Source of the DNA: Allomyces macrogynus ATCC 38327 | Lineage: Eukaryota > Blastocladiomycota > Blastocladiomycetes > Blastocladiales > Blastocladiaceae | Reading direction: 5' to 3' | Assembly: GCA_000151295.1 (NCBI GenBank) | Contig: GG745331.1 | Span: 1,641,351 to 1,705,350, forward strand | DNA: 64,000 nt | Part shown: positions 21,677 through 33,318 of the stretch, piece after piece | How positions within the stretch are numbered: the stretch's first letter is position 1 | Layout: each line of letters opens with the position of its first letter | Notes under the pieces: model-generated | What the model was told of the DNA's origin: nothing | The model's input: only the letters and a program-made list of their open reading frames with translations | Databases searched by the model: none | Made by a program: the position numbers and the translations under genes

Positions 21677-23605
21677 TCAAATCTCACGAATGTCCATGGT
21701 GAGCGCAATCGCGCCGTGCCTCGACTTGCCCTGGTACTGCCACTGACCGGGCCTGCGATGAGCACCGCCCCACGGCGCGCCGGGCCCAAACGGCATCCCG
21801 CGCGGACCACCGTGAGGACTGCGCGGTCCATGTGCGCTAAACGGGCCTTGGTGTGGGCCATGCGCGCCAAACGGGTCTTGATGACCCGGAAAGCCATGCG
21901 GGCCGAAACCTGGCATCCCGCCCGAACCCATCCCGCCAGAGCCCATCCCACCGCGGTCCTTCATTCCCGCCATTCCGCCACGGCCGCCCCACATGCCACG
22001 GAACCAGCCGCGCCCACGCATCCCACCGCAACCCCACATCCCCGGCATCCCGCCGCGCAGTATACCCGCCATGTCCGGCGCGTCGCGCGAAGCTGAGGCG
22101 CCCTTTTCGTCTGTCTCGTCGCCGCCACAGTGCTCGAGCACGGCCTTGACGAACGCGGCTACATCGAGCGGCACGCCAGCGGGCGCGGAAAACTTGGCGT
22201 GGAACGTGGCCTCGCGCGGGAGAGTATCGGCTTCGCCTTCGTCGCGGTCGTTCATGGTGAACAGCGAGACGAGCGCGTCCTTCTGGTCGGCCGAGAGTTC
22301 GGCGATGAGGCCGTTGTAGAGCGTGGTCACGGGGGGCACAAAGTCGATCGTGATGCGCTCGTCCACCAGAAATTCTCCCGAGTGGCCGAGCACGGGCTTG
22401 GCTTTGCGCTTCGAGCGCGTCGCGTGGTTGATAACCTGCGCGAGTGGAGCAATGATGAGACAAGCCATCGGTGGAATCGATCGGGGCCGAGGGACGTACC
22501 ATGACAACGATCCCGTAGTCGGTCGCGGTCCGCTTGAGCGTGATGACCTGGTTGGCCATGCACTCCCAGGGCTCGCGCGCGTCGCCGACCAGCGCGGTAA
22601 ACAGGGCGTGCACCGAGTCGAGCACGATCAGGTGCAAAAACGACCAGAATGGGTCGCGCGTTACGGTCTACAATGGGTGGACAAGAATGAGCGCGTGAAT
22701 CCATCTACGGTCGAGATCAAGCTCGGGTAAGCAAATACCTCGAGCCGGTCTTCAATCAACGCGAGCGCCTTGACGCACTCTTCTGGGAGAACGCATTGCA
22801 CGCGTTGGACGCGGTCGAACTAAAGTCGAATCGTTCATCGACCAGCCCCTAATCGCTGTATCCTTTTCTCTCTCAACGAACCATGTACGAACCAGCACGT
22901 TCGCGTCAGGTGAATCCTGTCCGAGACGAGCGAGCAAGTGCCTCTGGACGCGCATCGCCGAGAACCCTGGAGTCGCGTCCAGCCAAACGGCCGACCCAGA
23001 CGGTCGTTGCTGCTGCTGCTGCTCGTCCACCGCCGCTAACATGGTCGCGCACGTCGCATAGAGCTGCTTCGTCTTCCCGCTGCCCGGCACCCCACGAGTT
23101 CGGAGACTTGCCCAGCGCGCCACCCGCCGCCGCCGAGAAACACGTCGAGTCTGTGACATTCGCACGCTTGTCAGGTCAAACACGGCAAAAAAAATGGGTG
23201 GAGAAAAACAAAGGCAACGGACCCAGCACAGCCCGTCGGCAACGTCCGCCCCGCATTGCCTTTCGCCTGCTCGAGCCAATCTATGCCCGACATGGGTTCC
23301 GGCGCGAGCTCTGCAGCATTGTCGTCAACCGAGTGCATGGGCGAAGTTGCGTGCGACAGCATTGGGCTGGAGTTGCACGAGTCGGTCGACAATAACGGAA
23401 GAGCTTGAGGTCTGAATTATCATGAGTTAGGTCAACATGTTCGTTTTGGTGCCTATTGCGAATGTTGACGTTGATCTGAACCTGTCCAACACTTTAGCGA
23501 CTCGAGCCGCGCGAGAACCGCCTCGTGCTCGCGGTCGTGTTGCCGCAAGTGAGCGCGCCGGCGCGCTTCCAGTCGGCCATCAACGAGACTCGCGTTGGTG
23601 GGCAT
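21677..23605 (-). CDS. RAD51D-like recombinase fused to a Gly/Met-rich tail
   Basis: Proposed start 23605 (MPTNASLVDGRLEARRRAHL). After an intron come GIDWLEQAKGNAGRTLPTG and LDVFLGGGGWRAGQVSELVG, then Walker A VPGSGKTKQLYATC, the strand AVWLDATPGFSAMRVQRH, Walker B LHLIVLDSVHALFTALVGD and VVMVINHATRSK. The order and the NH motif fit RAD51D. RAD51D works with XRCC2 and other paralogues to load Rad51 during homologous recombination. From about 22320 the expected RAD51D C-terminus is replaced by a copy of the Gly/Met-rich family, ending HGAIALTMDIREI exactly like the gene at 42262. The frame through the junction is open. Upstream, between SELVG and VPGSGKT, the four-G run at 23090-23093 is one base short, so the gene as given is frameshifted there. 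Confidence 0.8.
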
Positions 23606-24118
23606 GGTCAAGAGGTCGAAAGCAAGGAAGGACTGGTGTATTTTGCATCCAGTTTTTTTCTTCGGTGCCATCCCACAAAAGAGAGGGGTCAGCACGATTC
23701 TACATTCCACATTTCGAGCATTATGGTCGTTGTATTTGGTTTTGGGCAGGGTGAGGTACTAGAATAAAGCGCGGGCGCGCGGTGCCGGGCCGGCGACTCG
23801 CGGCACGCAACGGGAAACGACAAGGTACAAATCAACAACGATGACGACGATGACGACGGCGAAGAGACGCCGCGCGTAGCCGTGAACGACGTCGAAGCCA
23901 AGCGGCGGCGCGCGAGCATGAGCGAGCAGCGATTGCTGTGTCGACTAGAGAGGGCAGCGCAACCGAGTGAGCCTTTCATTCCCACGGCAATCGAGAATGA
24001 ACAATCGACAAGGGTACGTGCACACCGATCGCTTGAGCGCAAGAGCACGACGCCCCATCCAACCCAACGACACCACCACGACCTGCGCGCAGCAGGCCCT
24101 ACCAGCGACGACAAGACC
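23606..24118. other. Intergenic region with unassigned open frames
   Basis: Holds a plus-strand acidic then basic open stretch (about 23836-23960, DDDDDDDGEETPRVAVNDVE) with good codon bias but no identifiable gene. It may be a lost exon or chance. Confidence 0.35.
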
Positions 24119-24310
24119 TTACTCGCTGACGGGCAGGCCCTGCGAAGCGCGGATGACCTTGAGCTTGGCGATGCGGTCCTCCTCGGCGGGGACCTTAATC
24201 TTGTACCAGAAGTACATGGCAGCGCCGGTGCCGAGGCCGAGTGCGCCGGTCAGGTCGAAGATGAACTTCTTGCGCAGCATGCCGGTGATGGGGGCGATGG
24301 GGGCGGCCAT
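24119..24310 (-). CDS. Cytochrome c oxidase subunit VIIa, COX9-like
   Basis: A single 63-aa exon starting MAAPIAPITGMLRKKF. APITGMLRK followed by one TM helix (ALGLGTGAAMYFWYKI) and a short charged tail (EEDRIAKLKVIRASQG) matches fungal Cox9/subunit VIIa in order and length. This small nuclear-encoded subunit spans the inner mitochondrial membrane at the edge of complex IV and stabilises it. There is no cleavable presequence, as usual for the family. The gene is divergent from UCHL5. Confidence 0.85.
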   Translation of the reverse strand: MAAPIAPITGMLRKKFIFDLTGALGLGTGAAMYFWYKIKVPAEEDRIAKLKVIRASQGLPVSE

Positions 24311-24896
24311 TTTGCTGGTGGTGGCAGGGTTGCGCGGTGACGAGCAGCAGGACGGGGAAGGAGAGCAGGCCAAGTCGGGTCGACAAGCGCAAATGGCGGT
24401 GGCGAGATTCAGCAGCTTCAACGTGAACACGCGTGGTTGTGTTAGTTGTCGGTGGTTGTTGTGCAAGACGAAAAATCAAGCGGGAAAAGCAGGAAAGCGA
24501 CCAGAGATAATCAAAAGCGACTCAGAAAAACAGAAAAACAGGTGCGAAATTGCAACTTTGTTGCGTGGGAAGAGCGCACGTGCTGTCTCCGTCACACACC
24601 GACAGCTTTGACAGGCTCTTAGATCAACCTTGCCCCCTCTCCGCAAATCTCGTGACCGCGACGCGCTTGGTTCCGCCAGCTGGAATCGTCGTCATCTTCG
24701 CCATCCTCGCCATCCTCGCCATCCTCGCCCAGCTCATCGACTGTGATCACGACGACTCGGCCAGCAACCGCTCGTCTGGATAACACGACTGCCCGCAGCC
24801 TGCGCACACACAACGCTTGATCCAGCAATTCGAGCCAGCGAGTCCACGACCGCCAACCGACGAGCACCCCGACATCATCCAACCCGACCCGTCACC
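24311..24896. other. Divergent promoter region, COX9-like / UCHL5
   Basis: 586 bp between divergent starts. The only feature seen is a short tandem 9-bp repeat (ATCCTCGCC, about 3.5 copies, 24699-24732). Confidence 0.6.
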
Positions 24897-25297
24897 ATGG
24901 AAAACGGCAATTGGACCCTCATTGAGAGCGACCCTGTACGGTCCACGTTTGTGCATGCGGTGGTTACTGTTCCGGCGTGCGCCTGGTCGCCAGCAAATGG
25001 CCGTGATCAGGTCAATGCTTGCGAGCAGCACGCGCGCGACGTTGCCAACCACGTCGCTAACACCTTCGCGCCGTCGCGCACCACGCTCTCCCTCTCTAGG
25101 GCGTCTTCACGGAACTGATCCGCGCGATCGGCGTGCAAGGTCTCGAAGTCGAGGAAGTGTGGGACCTCGAGTCCTACCAGGCAACGGCCGGCACCGAGAT
25201 TTTCGGCTTCATCTTCCTGTTCAAGTACGACTCGTCGCTGCAGGGTGGTCGCCAGCCTGTGCCGTGGGACAATGTGCCCAACGTGTTTTTCGCGAAC

Positions 25298-25329
<32 letters not shown>

Positions 25330-26248
25330 CATCCTATCGGTCTTGCTCAATGCGCCCGAGTCGGTGCAGCTAGGCAACGAATTGACCGAGTTCAAGGCGT
25401 TCACGAGCGAGTTTGACCCGGAGGTGCGTACCCGCCATTTCCTCGCTCTCGGCACGCCCGCTCACGCTCCCATCGACTCGTCTGTAGCTCAAAGGCCTCG
25501 CCATCACCAACTCGGACACGATGCGCAATGCGCACAACAGTTTCGCGCGCGCCGACCCGTTTGTCAACGAGAACCCCGTGCCTGACGAGGACAAGGAGGA
25601 CAATTTCCATTTTGTCGCCTACATTCCGAAACACGGCACCATCTACGAGCTCGACGGTCTGCAGCAAGGGCCGATCATTGCCGGCCAGTACGACCAGGCG
25701 AACCCACAGTCGTGGGTGCAACACCTGGTCCCGGCAATTCAGGCGCGGATGGCACAGTTTGCCGGCACGGAGATTCGGTTCAATTTGATGGCCGTGATTG
25801 GGTCCAAGCACGAGCAGCTGCAGGCAACGGTGCGTGGCTTGGTGTTGCGTCGAGATAATGGATCGAGCATGGTTCTGACTTTGTCCACGTAGATTCAATC
25901 GCTCGAGCAGCAAATGGCGCATCTCGACTTAGCCGACCCGACCCGCAACATGCTCGAGCAGGAGCGGTCCATGGCCATGAACCAGCTCGTCGTCGAGCAA
26001 GAAAAGGCCGAGCGGTACAGGGTACGCTGCGCTGTTTCGATCATCCGACACGACGAACAGCGGTTCACTCACGCTTCTTGTCGTTCTTGTAGCGCGAGAA
26101 CCTGCGCCGCCGACACAACTACCTGCCGTTCGCACTCGAGCTGCTCAAGCAAATGGCGCGGCAGGGCGTGCTCGACCCGGCCATTGCCAAGGCCAAGGAG
26201 GACAAGAAGGCCAAGATTGCCGCACATTTTGCCAAGAAGGACAGCTGA
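24897..26248 (+). CDS. UCHL5: Ubiquitin C-terminal hydrolase UCHL5/UCH37
   Basis: Five exons, all joining cleanly in phase. The first codes MENGNWTLIESDP and the second begins GVFTELIRAIGVQGLEVEEV. Catalytic residues are visible: Cys in NQVINNACATQAILSVLL, His in DNFHFVAYIPKHG and Asp in IYELDGLQQGP. The C-terminal extension with a coiled coil (IQSLEQQMAHLD...) and the final helical segment (YLPFALELLKQMARQGVLDP) is the ULD/KEKE region that distinguishes UCHL5 from short UCH enzymes. UCHL5 binds the 19S proteasome through Rpn13, or INO80 in animals, and trims ubiquitin chains. The clean splicing here is a useful control for the damaged POLG gene next door. Confidence 0.95.
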
Positions 26249-26440
26249 TTATTGTCGGCTCTTGGAATGCGCGCGTGATACACACTTGACAACCGACCGC
26301 AGTATATGATTTTGTTTTTAATTTCGGCTCTGTGCGGCTTGCTCTCTCATTCACTTCCAAACTCGCGCCGTCGGTGGCACACAAAACCAAAATTTCTTTT
26401 CGTCAAAGCCGAGCAAAAAACACACCACGCTCAAATCAAA

Positions 26441-29400
26441 TCAAAAGATGGTAAAATACGGATTGAACTCTTCCTTGGCCAACGCACTGAACGGGTCCTT
26501 CTTTGGCGCTCTCGGCGATCGCGACGACGCCGGTTTCGCGACCTTCGACTCGTCCGAAATCGCCGTCGACTTGGCCCGACTGCTGTTACAGCTCGAGGTC
26601 CGCTCCCCACTACTGCTGCCCCCACGCTTACTCCCAAGCGCCTTCCGTACGAGCTCGGCCTCATCGCGGCCCACAAACTCGTTGAGCCCGCTCTTAAACG
26701 ACGAAAGGTCCGGCTTCGACTGGAGCAGCAGCCAGATCGCCGTGTGCTCGGTGCGCAGGCCCGTCGTGGGTGGAGGCGTCGACGGGGAAGGCGACGCGGT
26801 GGGGACCGAGGTTTGCGGCGCGGTCGCGGGCTCCAGCAGGACGTTCTCCTTGGCGAGAAGCTTGCAGAGGTCGAGCGACTCGCCCGGTGGCAATGGAATC
26901 GAGTTGGTCGGCGTGATGCACGGGTCGGTCGGTTCCTTGCAGGTACTGGTCGACGTCGACGGCCGAGAAGAATGTGCAGCTCTGCTGTTTGGCATCTAAC
27001 GAGTGAGTCGGCATCGCGACCAAACGACGCTCTGCACAGCAAAACAAGCGTACCAGAGACAAGTCGTCGAACCCGAGCCGCGACGCAAACATGACGCGCG
27101 TCCACAGGTTACTGATCTGCAAGCCATGGCAGTGCGGTACTTGTCCTCGTCACGCACGAGGTACCGAATCTCGTCATGGATCGTGAGCATGAGTCGCGCC
27201 TGCAGCTGGTACTTTTCGATCAGGTAATCCATCGACGCGATCAGCAGGTGCAGGTAGTCGACGCCCGACGACTGCACGACCCAGTTGATGCGACTCGTCA
27301 TGAACTACCGAGGGTCAAAACCAATACACGACGCACGCAAGAGACGATTGAGCACGCACCTCGCTCCCGCAATTCACCTTCATCAGCGAATTCGGGATCT
27401 GGCACCCGAGCACGGGGGTTCTCGGGTCGGCCGAGTGCGCAATCGCCTCGATCGAGTTAAACATGTAGCTCTCACGCCCGTCCACTCAGTACTCAAACGG
27501 CGGCGTGACCCCGTCGATCTTCATGCGCCGCTTCAACCCCTTGGACTTCTCATAGAGCGTCTCGGCCTTTTGCGTGGCCACTTCCGTGGGCAGCATGCGG
27601 TTATGCTGCGTGAGCAACCCCGTCGCAAACGCGACGCCCGCACCGTAAATCCGCGCATGGTTAAACTGCTTGGCCTGGTCGCGCGTGATCCACAAGATAT
27701 TGGCCGTGACCGAATGCAAGTCAGCCGCGTCGGTTTTCGTCCCTTGAAGCGTCATCCACCCGAGCGCCGACGCACCGTGCAACCCAAACTGCGTGTCCCC
27801 CATAGCGCTGGAAATCCACAATTCCTCATAATCCACATCGGCACCGACGAGCGCCCACCCGGGCGGCGCCTCGACGTACCGCTTGAAATCCGACCCAAGC
27901 GGCGTCTTTTTCGCGTTACTCGCCGTCAACCACGTCGATTCGACCGCGCGCCGCGTGATCGTGCCCATGGCCTGCAGTTTCGGCAAGATGATGCCCCACT
28001 CGTGCTGCGCGTTGCGCGGGATTCCGTCGTCGAGATCCACGTCGCGGCCCCAGATGACAAACTGCGACGTGATCCGCTCGGCGGCCGAAATCCAGTAGGA
28101 GCACTGCATTTGCAGCTGGAGCGCGCGCTTGGCCTCGCCGCGGTCCGCCGTGATTGTCGCGTTCTCAATAAAACGGCACAAACGACAAGGAGAACGGGTT
28201 GCCCGTATTGCCCGTATTGCCTGCGTCGCCGTCCTTGTGCGGGAGCTCGAAAAACTGGTACTCCTTGGTGATCCACGGCTCAAACTGCAAGTAGTCGTTG
28301 GTCTCCGGGCTAAACTCGACGTGCGTCGAAATCTGCTCGTGCTCAGCCTGCTTGTCGGCCGCGACCATGTGGCGCCACTTATGCGCTTCCGCAAAGACGA
28401 GCGGATGGCCCGCCCATTTCAGCTCGAGCAACAACGGCGCGACGCGTTTCCGCTGCGAGATCACGACCTGTTTACTTGGCGGGTCCCACAGGTCCCTGAA
28501 CCATTCCGATTAATTCGCGAGTTTTTGGTTCTTGGCCGGCACGCCCTTTTTGGTCACGCGCAATGGTTTCATTTCCCAGCTGAGTAGTCGCAGCCACGGG
28601 TTCTGGATCAGCGCCTCCATGTTGAGCGAGAGGGTCTCGGGCAAGTAGGACGATAGCGGGTAGGGGCCCTCGGGCGGTAATCCGTTCCAGGTCCGTGCCT
28701 GGGAGGTATCAATGTACCGCGCGATCGCGTCGTGCGTGAGCGCCAGGAGCGCCGAATCGATTTCCTTGGCCATGTCGGCGACCATCGTCTCGCAGTCGGA
28801 AATAACTGGCGCTACCTGGTCGTCACAGGCAAAAAGCACGAGCCCATCTTGGCCATCCCGAGGAAACTGATCGGGCGCGGGCATTTCTTGCGGAACTGCG
28901 GGAAGACGGCACGGAACACGTCGGCGGTCGCGACGACGTCGGTCGCGCAATAGTTCATGAGTTCCTGGAAGGCCTCTTGGATCTCGACGGGCAACTCGGC
29001 CGTCATGAACGTTTCGCGCACGTCCTTGGGCAAGTCGCGGCCGATGTAGGACTTGGCCGTGGCCGCCAGCGAAATGGCCGTCGAGTGCGGCACCCATCGC
29101 GGGATCCGGGCGGCGTTGCCGCGCGTCACCTTTTCGTACGTCGGCCGCTGCTGCGTTGACATGCCGTTCGCTGCGACGTGCAGCGACAACGTATCGATGA
29201 GCACGTTCTGCGTGCCTTCGAGCCGGTACTCTTCAGCAATCACCGTGGCGTCGTACCCGACATTGTGCCCAATAATGCATTTCGCGCACGGACCCATGGG
29301 GATCAGGGTTTCGGGAATCGGCATGGTCGCGTTCGTGTCGAGCACCCACGGCGAGACCCACGCGTACCACGCGGTCGCGGACCGCGCCGTCGCGAGGCAC

Positions 29401-30099
29401 GGGTGATGCCCGAGTTTCACGACCACCTCGATATCAAACACGAGCAGGTCCTCGTCCGGGTACGGCACGACCGTCGCGTTCCTGTGAGCGTCGTATCGCG
29501 TCTACCCGGTAATGCAAGATCCAGTTTGCCGGCATCGGCGGGTCCGGGTCGATGCGTGCGAGGTAGGTATCAAGAATACCGAGCATCGGCTGCGCAAACT
29601 TGTCGCCAAGCGCGCGGAAATGGTCCTCGATGGTTGGACCCAGCAATAGCGGGAGTGTCATGTCGGCTTCGGGCAACAGCGTTGATTTCGAGATATCGAG
29701 TCCCCAGAATTCGAGGTGGTCGTGCGAGATGCGCATGTGCCGCGGGTCGGCAGTGCGCGTCGTGCCCGGGAATCGTTGTCGGTGCAGCGCCGGCGAGAGC
29801 ATTTGGATCTCGAGCGGGTTCTTCGTGTCACTGGGGGTGGTCGTCGCGACCGTGAATCAGTGGACGTTGGCGAGGCGTATGCAGGGAATAGGGCGGGAAT
29901 GGATCTTACGTTGGTCGTCTGGTTTCGCCGTCGTCGTCTCCTGCACTGTTGCGAGCGTGCGTCTCGATGCCGTGATCCATGCTGCCGATGGTGCTGCGGG
30001 CCGTCCTCGAGTGCGCAATTCATGGGAGCAGGAACTTGACAGCGTGCGAGTGCATCGTGACCTTGCTGGAGCCAGTGTCGAGAGGAGCCTGGAGACCAT
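26441..30099 (-). pseudogene. MIP1: Mitochondrial DNA polymerase gamma (MIP1/POLG), multiply disrupted
   Basis: Starts with a mitochondrial presequence-like exon (30099, MVSRLLSTLAPARSRCTRTL). It keeps exonuclease motifs VFDIEV, IGHNVGYDA and YCATDVV, and polymerase motifs A (GADVDYEELW), B (RDQAKQFNHARIYGAG) and C (TIHDEIRYL). Yet the frame is broken repeatedly. There are stops TAG at 29502-29504 and 28812-28814, TAA at 28510-28512 and TGA at 27486-27488, each where relatives have Trp or Tyr. There are frame changes near 29505, 28805, 28170 (T run), 27127 and 26940. The join of exons 1 and 2 is also out of phase. The protein would replicate mitochondrial DNA. Either this copy is dying while another serves, or the consensus is locally poor. 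The C-terminal 100 residues are Ser-rich, as in fungal Mip1. Confidence 0.85.
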
Positions 30100-30481
30100 G
30101 ATGCTGGGACCGGATGCCGACGGATGCTGATCATGCGCGACGCTGGTCTACGCAAATTGGTTCGAGCTCTTGGGAAATCGGCTGATATAGGTTGCAGCAA
30201 CAACGCCCACCCATGGGTGTGCGGATCAGAGCAGCTAGATATAAATGGCGCTGGGTCAAGCAGGGGCGGTCGGCCGTCAGTGATCAAGGCAGATCAAAGC
30301 GGCAGAGTGCGGTGCATCACACCGACTGACTTGGACCGCTGTCAGCTCCATCAGCCCGTCGGGTTTGGGAAACGTCTGACTCGACCAAATCTGGCTTGCT
30401 TCGTTCTGATTCCATTTGCGCAATTACGTCCAACACCTCTCGCCACCCCGCACACCACTCCGCGCAACTGCCCGCACCGTC
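30100..30481. other. Divergent promoter region, POLG / NSE2
   Basis: 382 bp between divergent starts. A TATAAAT at 30240-30246 lies 236 bp upstream of the NSE2 ATG, rather far for a core TATA box unless the leader is long. Confidence 0.4.
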
Positions 30482-31472
30482 ATGTACCCGAATGCAAGCA
30501 ACTACGGCCGCGGCCACCGCGGCGCGACGGGCGCCGCCCCACGACTCGAACCGCAGCGGCTCGCTGATTTTGCCTCCGAGAACCAAGGCAGTCTCCTGCA
30601 CGACTATGACAAGGTAATTGCCGAAATGGAACAGGCGATTGAGTTGGTCACGTCCGTGGCCGAGGACTGCGAGGAAAACGGGTTTGAAGACCAGGTCAAG
30701 TCGCTCTGCGAAGATATGCCGCAATATGATACGATGCGACACCGGCTGCAGCATGATCAGGAGGCGCTGCGGCAGTTGGTCCAGGGGTTGATCAATGGAC
30801 AGAGCTATGATGTATGGCCGTGACGCTATTTCTGCGGTGATCTGGATGAGACGACTGATACGGTAGTGGTCGAATGTTCTAAGTCGGAAAAGGCGCTGAC
30901 GGAAGCGTTTGAGACGGCGCTCAGGAAGCAACTGCGCGGCGACACGGAACCGACGTCGCAGCACCAGTTTCGCGAGCGGATCTACGTACGACCCATCATT
31001 CGATTCGAACCGAGTTGCCCTTTTCTGACTTGCTCTCGGCTGGTGAATAGGGCGTCAAACAAAACCCGGACTACGCGCCGCCACTCGGCGACGACGACGA
31101 CCTGGTGGTCGTCAGCGACCGGCTCGAAGACTTTCGGTGCCCGATCACAGGCCGTACCATTGACGACCCGCTCAAGTCGAAAGTGTGCAACCACGTCTAC
31201 GAGGCCGAGGCGATTCGCGGGTTCATTCGTGACGCGACGCGACGGCGCGAGCAGGCCGAGTGTCCGACAACGGGTACGTGCTGTTGGGGGGGGGGGGGGG
31301 GCATAAATTGCTGGGAACGAGACTGACGACTTGACGTTGGCTTGATGAATTAGGATGCAACAAGATTCTTAGTCTCAGTGATCTCGTCAAGGATGCGGGC
31401 GTCGAGCGCAGGCTGCGCCGGTACCTCACGCAGCGGCAGCGCGACGAGGAAATGGAGTACGAGGCCTTGTAA
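30482..31472 (+). CDS. NSE2: SUMO E3 ligase NSE2/MMS21 (SP-RING)
   Basis: Four exons. The N-terminal half is helical (LLHDYDKVIAEMEQAIELVT...), fitting the coiled arm that binds Smc5. The SP-RING reads DFRCPITGRTIDDPLKSKVC, then NHVYEAEAIRGFI, CPTTGCNKIL and SLSDLVKDAGVERRL, so the Cys/His zinc pattern of Nse2 is complete. Nse2 is a subunit of the Smc5/6 complex and sumoylates repair and cohesion factors. A 16-G run (31286-31301) sits in the intron that splits the RING and may be hard to sequence. The protein ends DEEMEYEAL. Confidence 0.93.
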
Positions 31473-31597
31473 AAATCCAGCCACCCCGTTATGTTGTTTT
31501 GGTGAAAGGGCGTGTTCAAAATGTAAAAGGTTGGTTGGTTGGTTCCAAGTTCATGTTTCTGTCCCGGTATCCACACACCTTCCCCACCTCACCTCGT

Positions 31598-32495
31598 TCA
31601 CTGCGCTCGCAGGCACTCGATGGCCGCGGACGACGCGGCCAACGACTTGCCCGAGAAGAGCGCCTCGGTCAAGATCTGTGTCGTCAGGTCATGCAGCCAC
31701 TGGCGCTGTTCCTGCGTGAGTTGCGGTTCTGGGACAGGCGCCGAGCACGAGGCCTTGATCGAGTCGAACCGCGATTCGATGCTGGTGCGATGGTGCCGCA
31801 AGTCTTCGCGCGCGCCAGTGAGCGATTGCTACGCATGTGTGATGAGCAATCAGTGCCCCGCACCTCGCGCATGAGCGAAACGGAACGAGCGAACGTACAT
31901 AGAGCAGCGCAATCTGATGCGCCATGTACTTGTGGTTCGCCAACTGCACGTCCTCCCGCAACTGCAGCGCCAGCGCGACCACCTGGTTCAAGATCGTCAT
32001 GTGCCGCAGTTCCGGCTTGCTCGTCACGGCACTCGCTGGTGCCGGGCTCATTTCCGCGACGCGCGGGAACGTTGCCGACAACCCTGCCGCGCCTAAAATG
32101 GCCTTGACGTCGGTTAGCCCGCCGAGCGCGCGCGACGACGCGAGCACGGCCGCGTCGAGCTCGTGTCGTAGCCGTGCAACGTCGTCGTCGTTGGCGGCGA
32201 GCGACTCGGGCGTAGACGTCGGGGAGGTCGCGAGTTGCGCGCGCTTGGTCAGGCACAGTTCGAGAACGTGCAGACGGCGCAGGAGGTCGGCCCAGGCGAG
32301 ACGGCGCCGTTCCGAAGAGGACTCGAAGATCGAGTCGTGGATCGCGAGTGCGACTGAGGAAGCGCGTCGGATCAGAGCAAAACCAAACGCCGGATGCGAG
32401 CAGAGCAGAGCGTACGTACCGGCAGCCGATGGGGATGCGGGCACCGTGGCCAGCGGCGTGCTCTGCACGAGCGAGCTCATGGCCACCATGGTCAC
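31598..32495 (-). CDS. Unrecognised helical protein
   Basis: Three exons can be joined in frame: start 32495 (MTMVAMSSLVQSTPLATV), GTACGT...CTCAG and GTACGT...GTAG introns near 32420-32357 and 31895-31831, stop 31598. The protein is about 250 aa, mostly amphipathic helix: RLAWADLLRRLHVLELCLTK, LNQVVALALQLREDVQLANH and KYMAHQIALLYQSLTGARED. It has an Ala/Pro/Ser linker in the middle and no Cys, signal peptide or TM segment. Codon bias is typical of the neighbouring genes, so it is very probably expressed. I do not recognise the family. The coiled-coil pattern suggests a subunit of a larger complex. Confidence 0.65.
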
Positions 32496-33318
32496 GGAAA
32501 CGGGGACGTGACGAGATCAAGGTGCGGTCGGTTCACGGGGCGCACGGGCAGCGTGTGGCTGGTACTCTCCACCGTCGTTGTCGATGCTGCTGGAGGCGGT
32601 TGGTCGTCTGGACTCGTGGAGACCAGAGCACTGTGCTGACGTGTGCCGGATGTTTGGCAGTCGAGCGAGCGCGTAGGTCGCGCTAGTGCGATCGAAGAGC
32701 GGCACGCGCGGTCGAGCAGTGCCGAGCGGTTGAATGCACGCAGTCCGGCTGCGTGCGGGTCCAAGTGGATGGTTGTTGAGGGCGGGTCGAAGAGCACGAG
32801 ATGGGGTTGCAGACGCGGATGTCGAGGATGGGAGCGAAGCAGCAAAGCAGCAAGAGGCCGCAGCTGCACGACAGAATGAACGACACGTGATCGCGACGCC
32901 TTCATGGACCCACCATCTGCACGTTCCCTGCTTCGTCGACTTGCTGATCTCGTTCTCTCAACGTGCCTTTGCTCCGTCGTGATCGTCGACGCTGGTGACG
33001 CTGGGGCCAGACGGGGGCACTGTTTTGGCGACAAACCGGACCCGGTGCAGGCCTGTCATTCAGCAATACTGTTGTCACTCATTGGTTTTCATTGCTTTCA
33101 GCAGCGCACGCGGCGAACCAAGAACACGAGATGCAAGCGGCCCCGCGGCGGAAACAAGACTATCAACCATGGGGCCCACCCGCCAAGAAACCCAGAATAT
33201 AAAATCCAAGCGCGGGCCAGCCCACAAACGAAATCTCGGGTCCAAACGAACTTTGGCGCTCCTGCAGTGCCATTCCGCACTGCCAACGCCCCTGCTACAC
33301 GCCGACAACAACGCGCCC
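32496..33318. other. Intergenic region, no gene recognised
   Basis: 823 bp between the helical protein start and the stop of the CBS gene. Open frames are short, lack the local codon bias and show no conserved motif. Confidence 0.5.
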
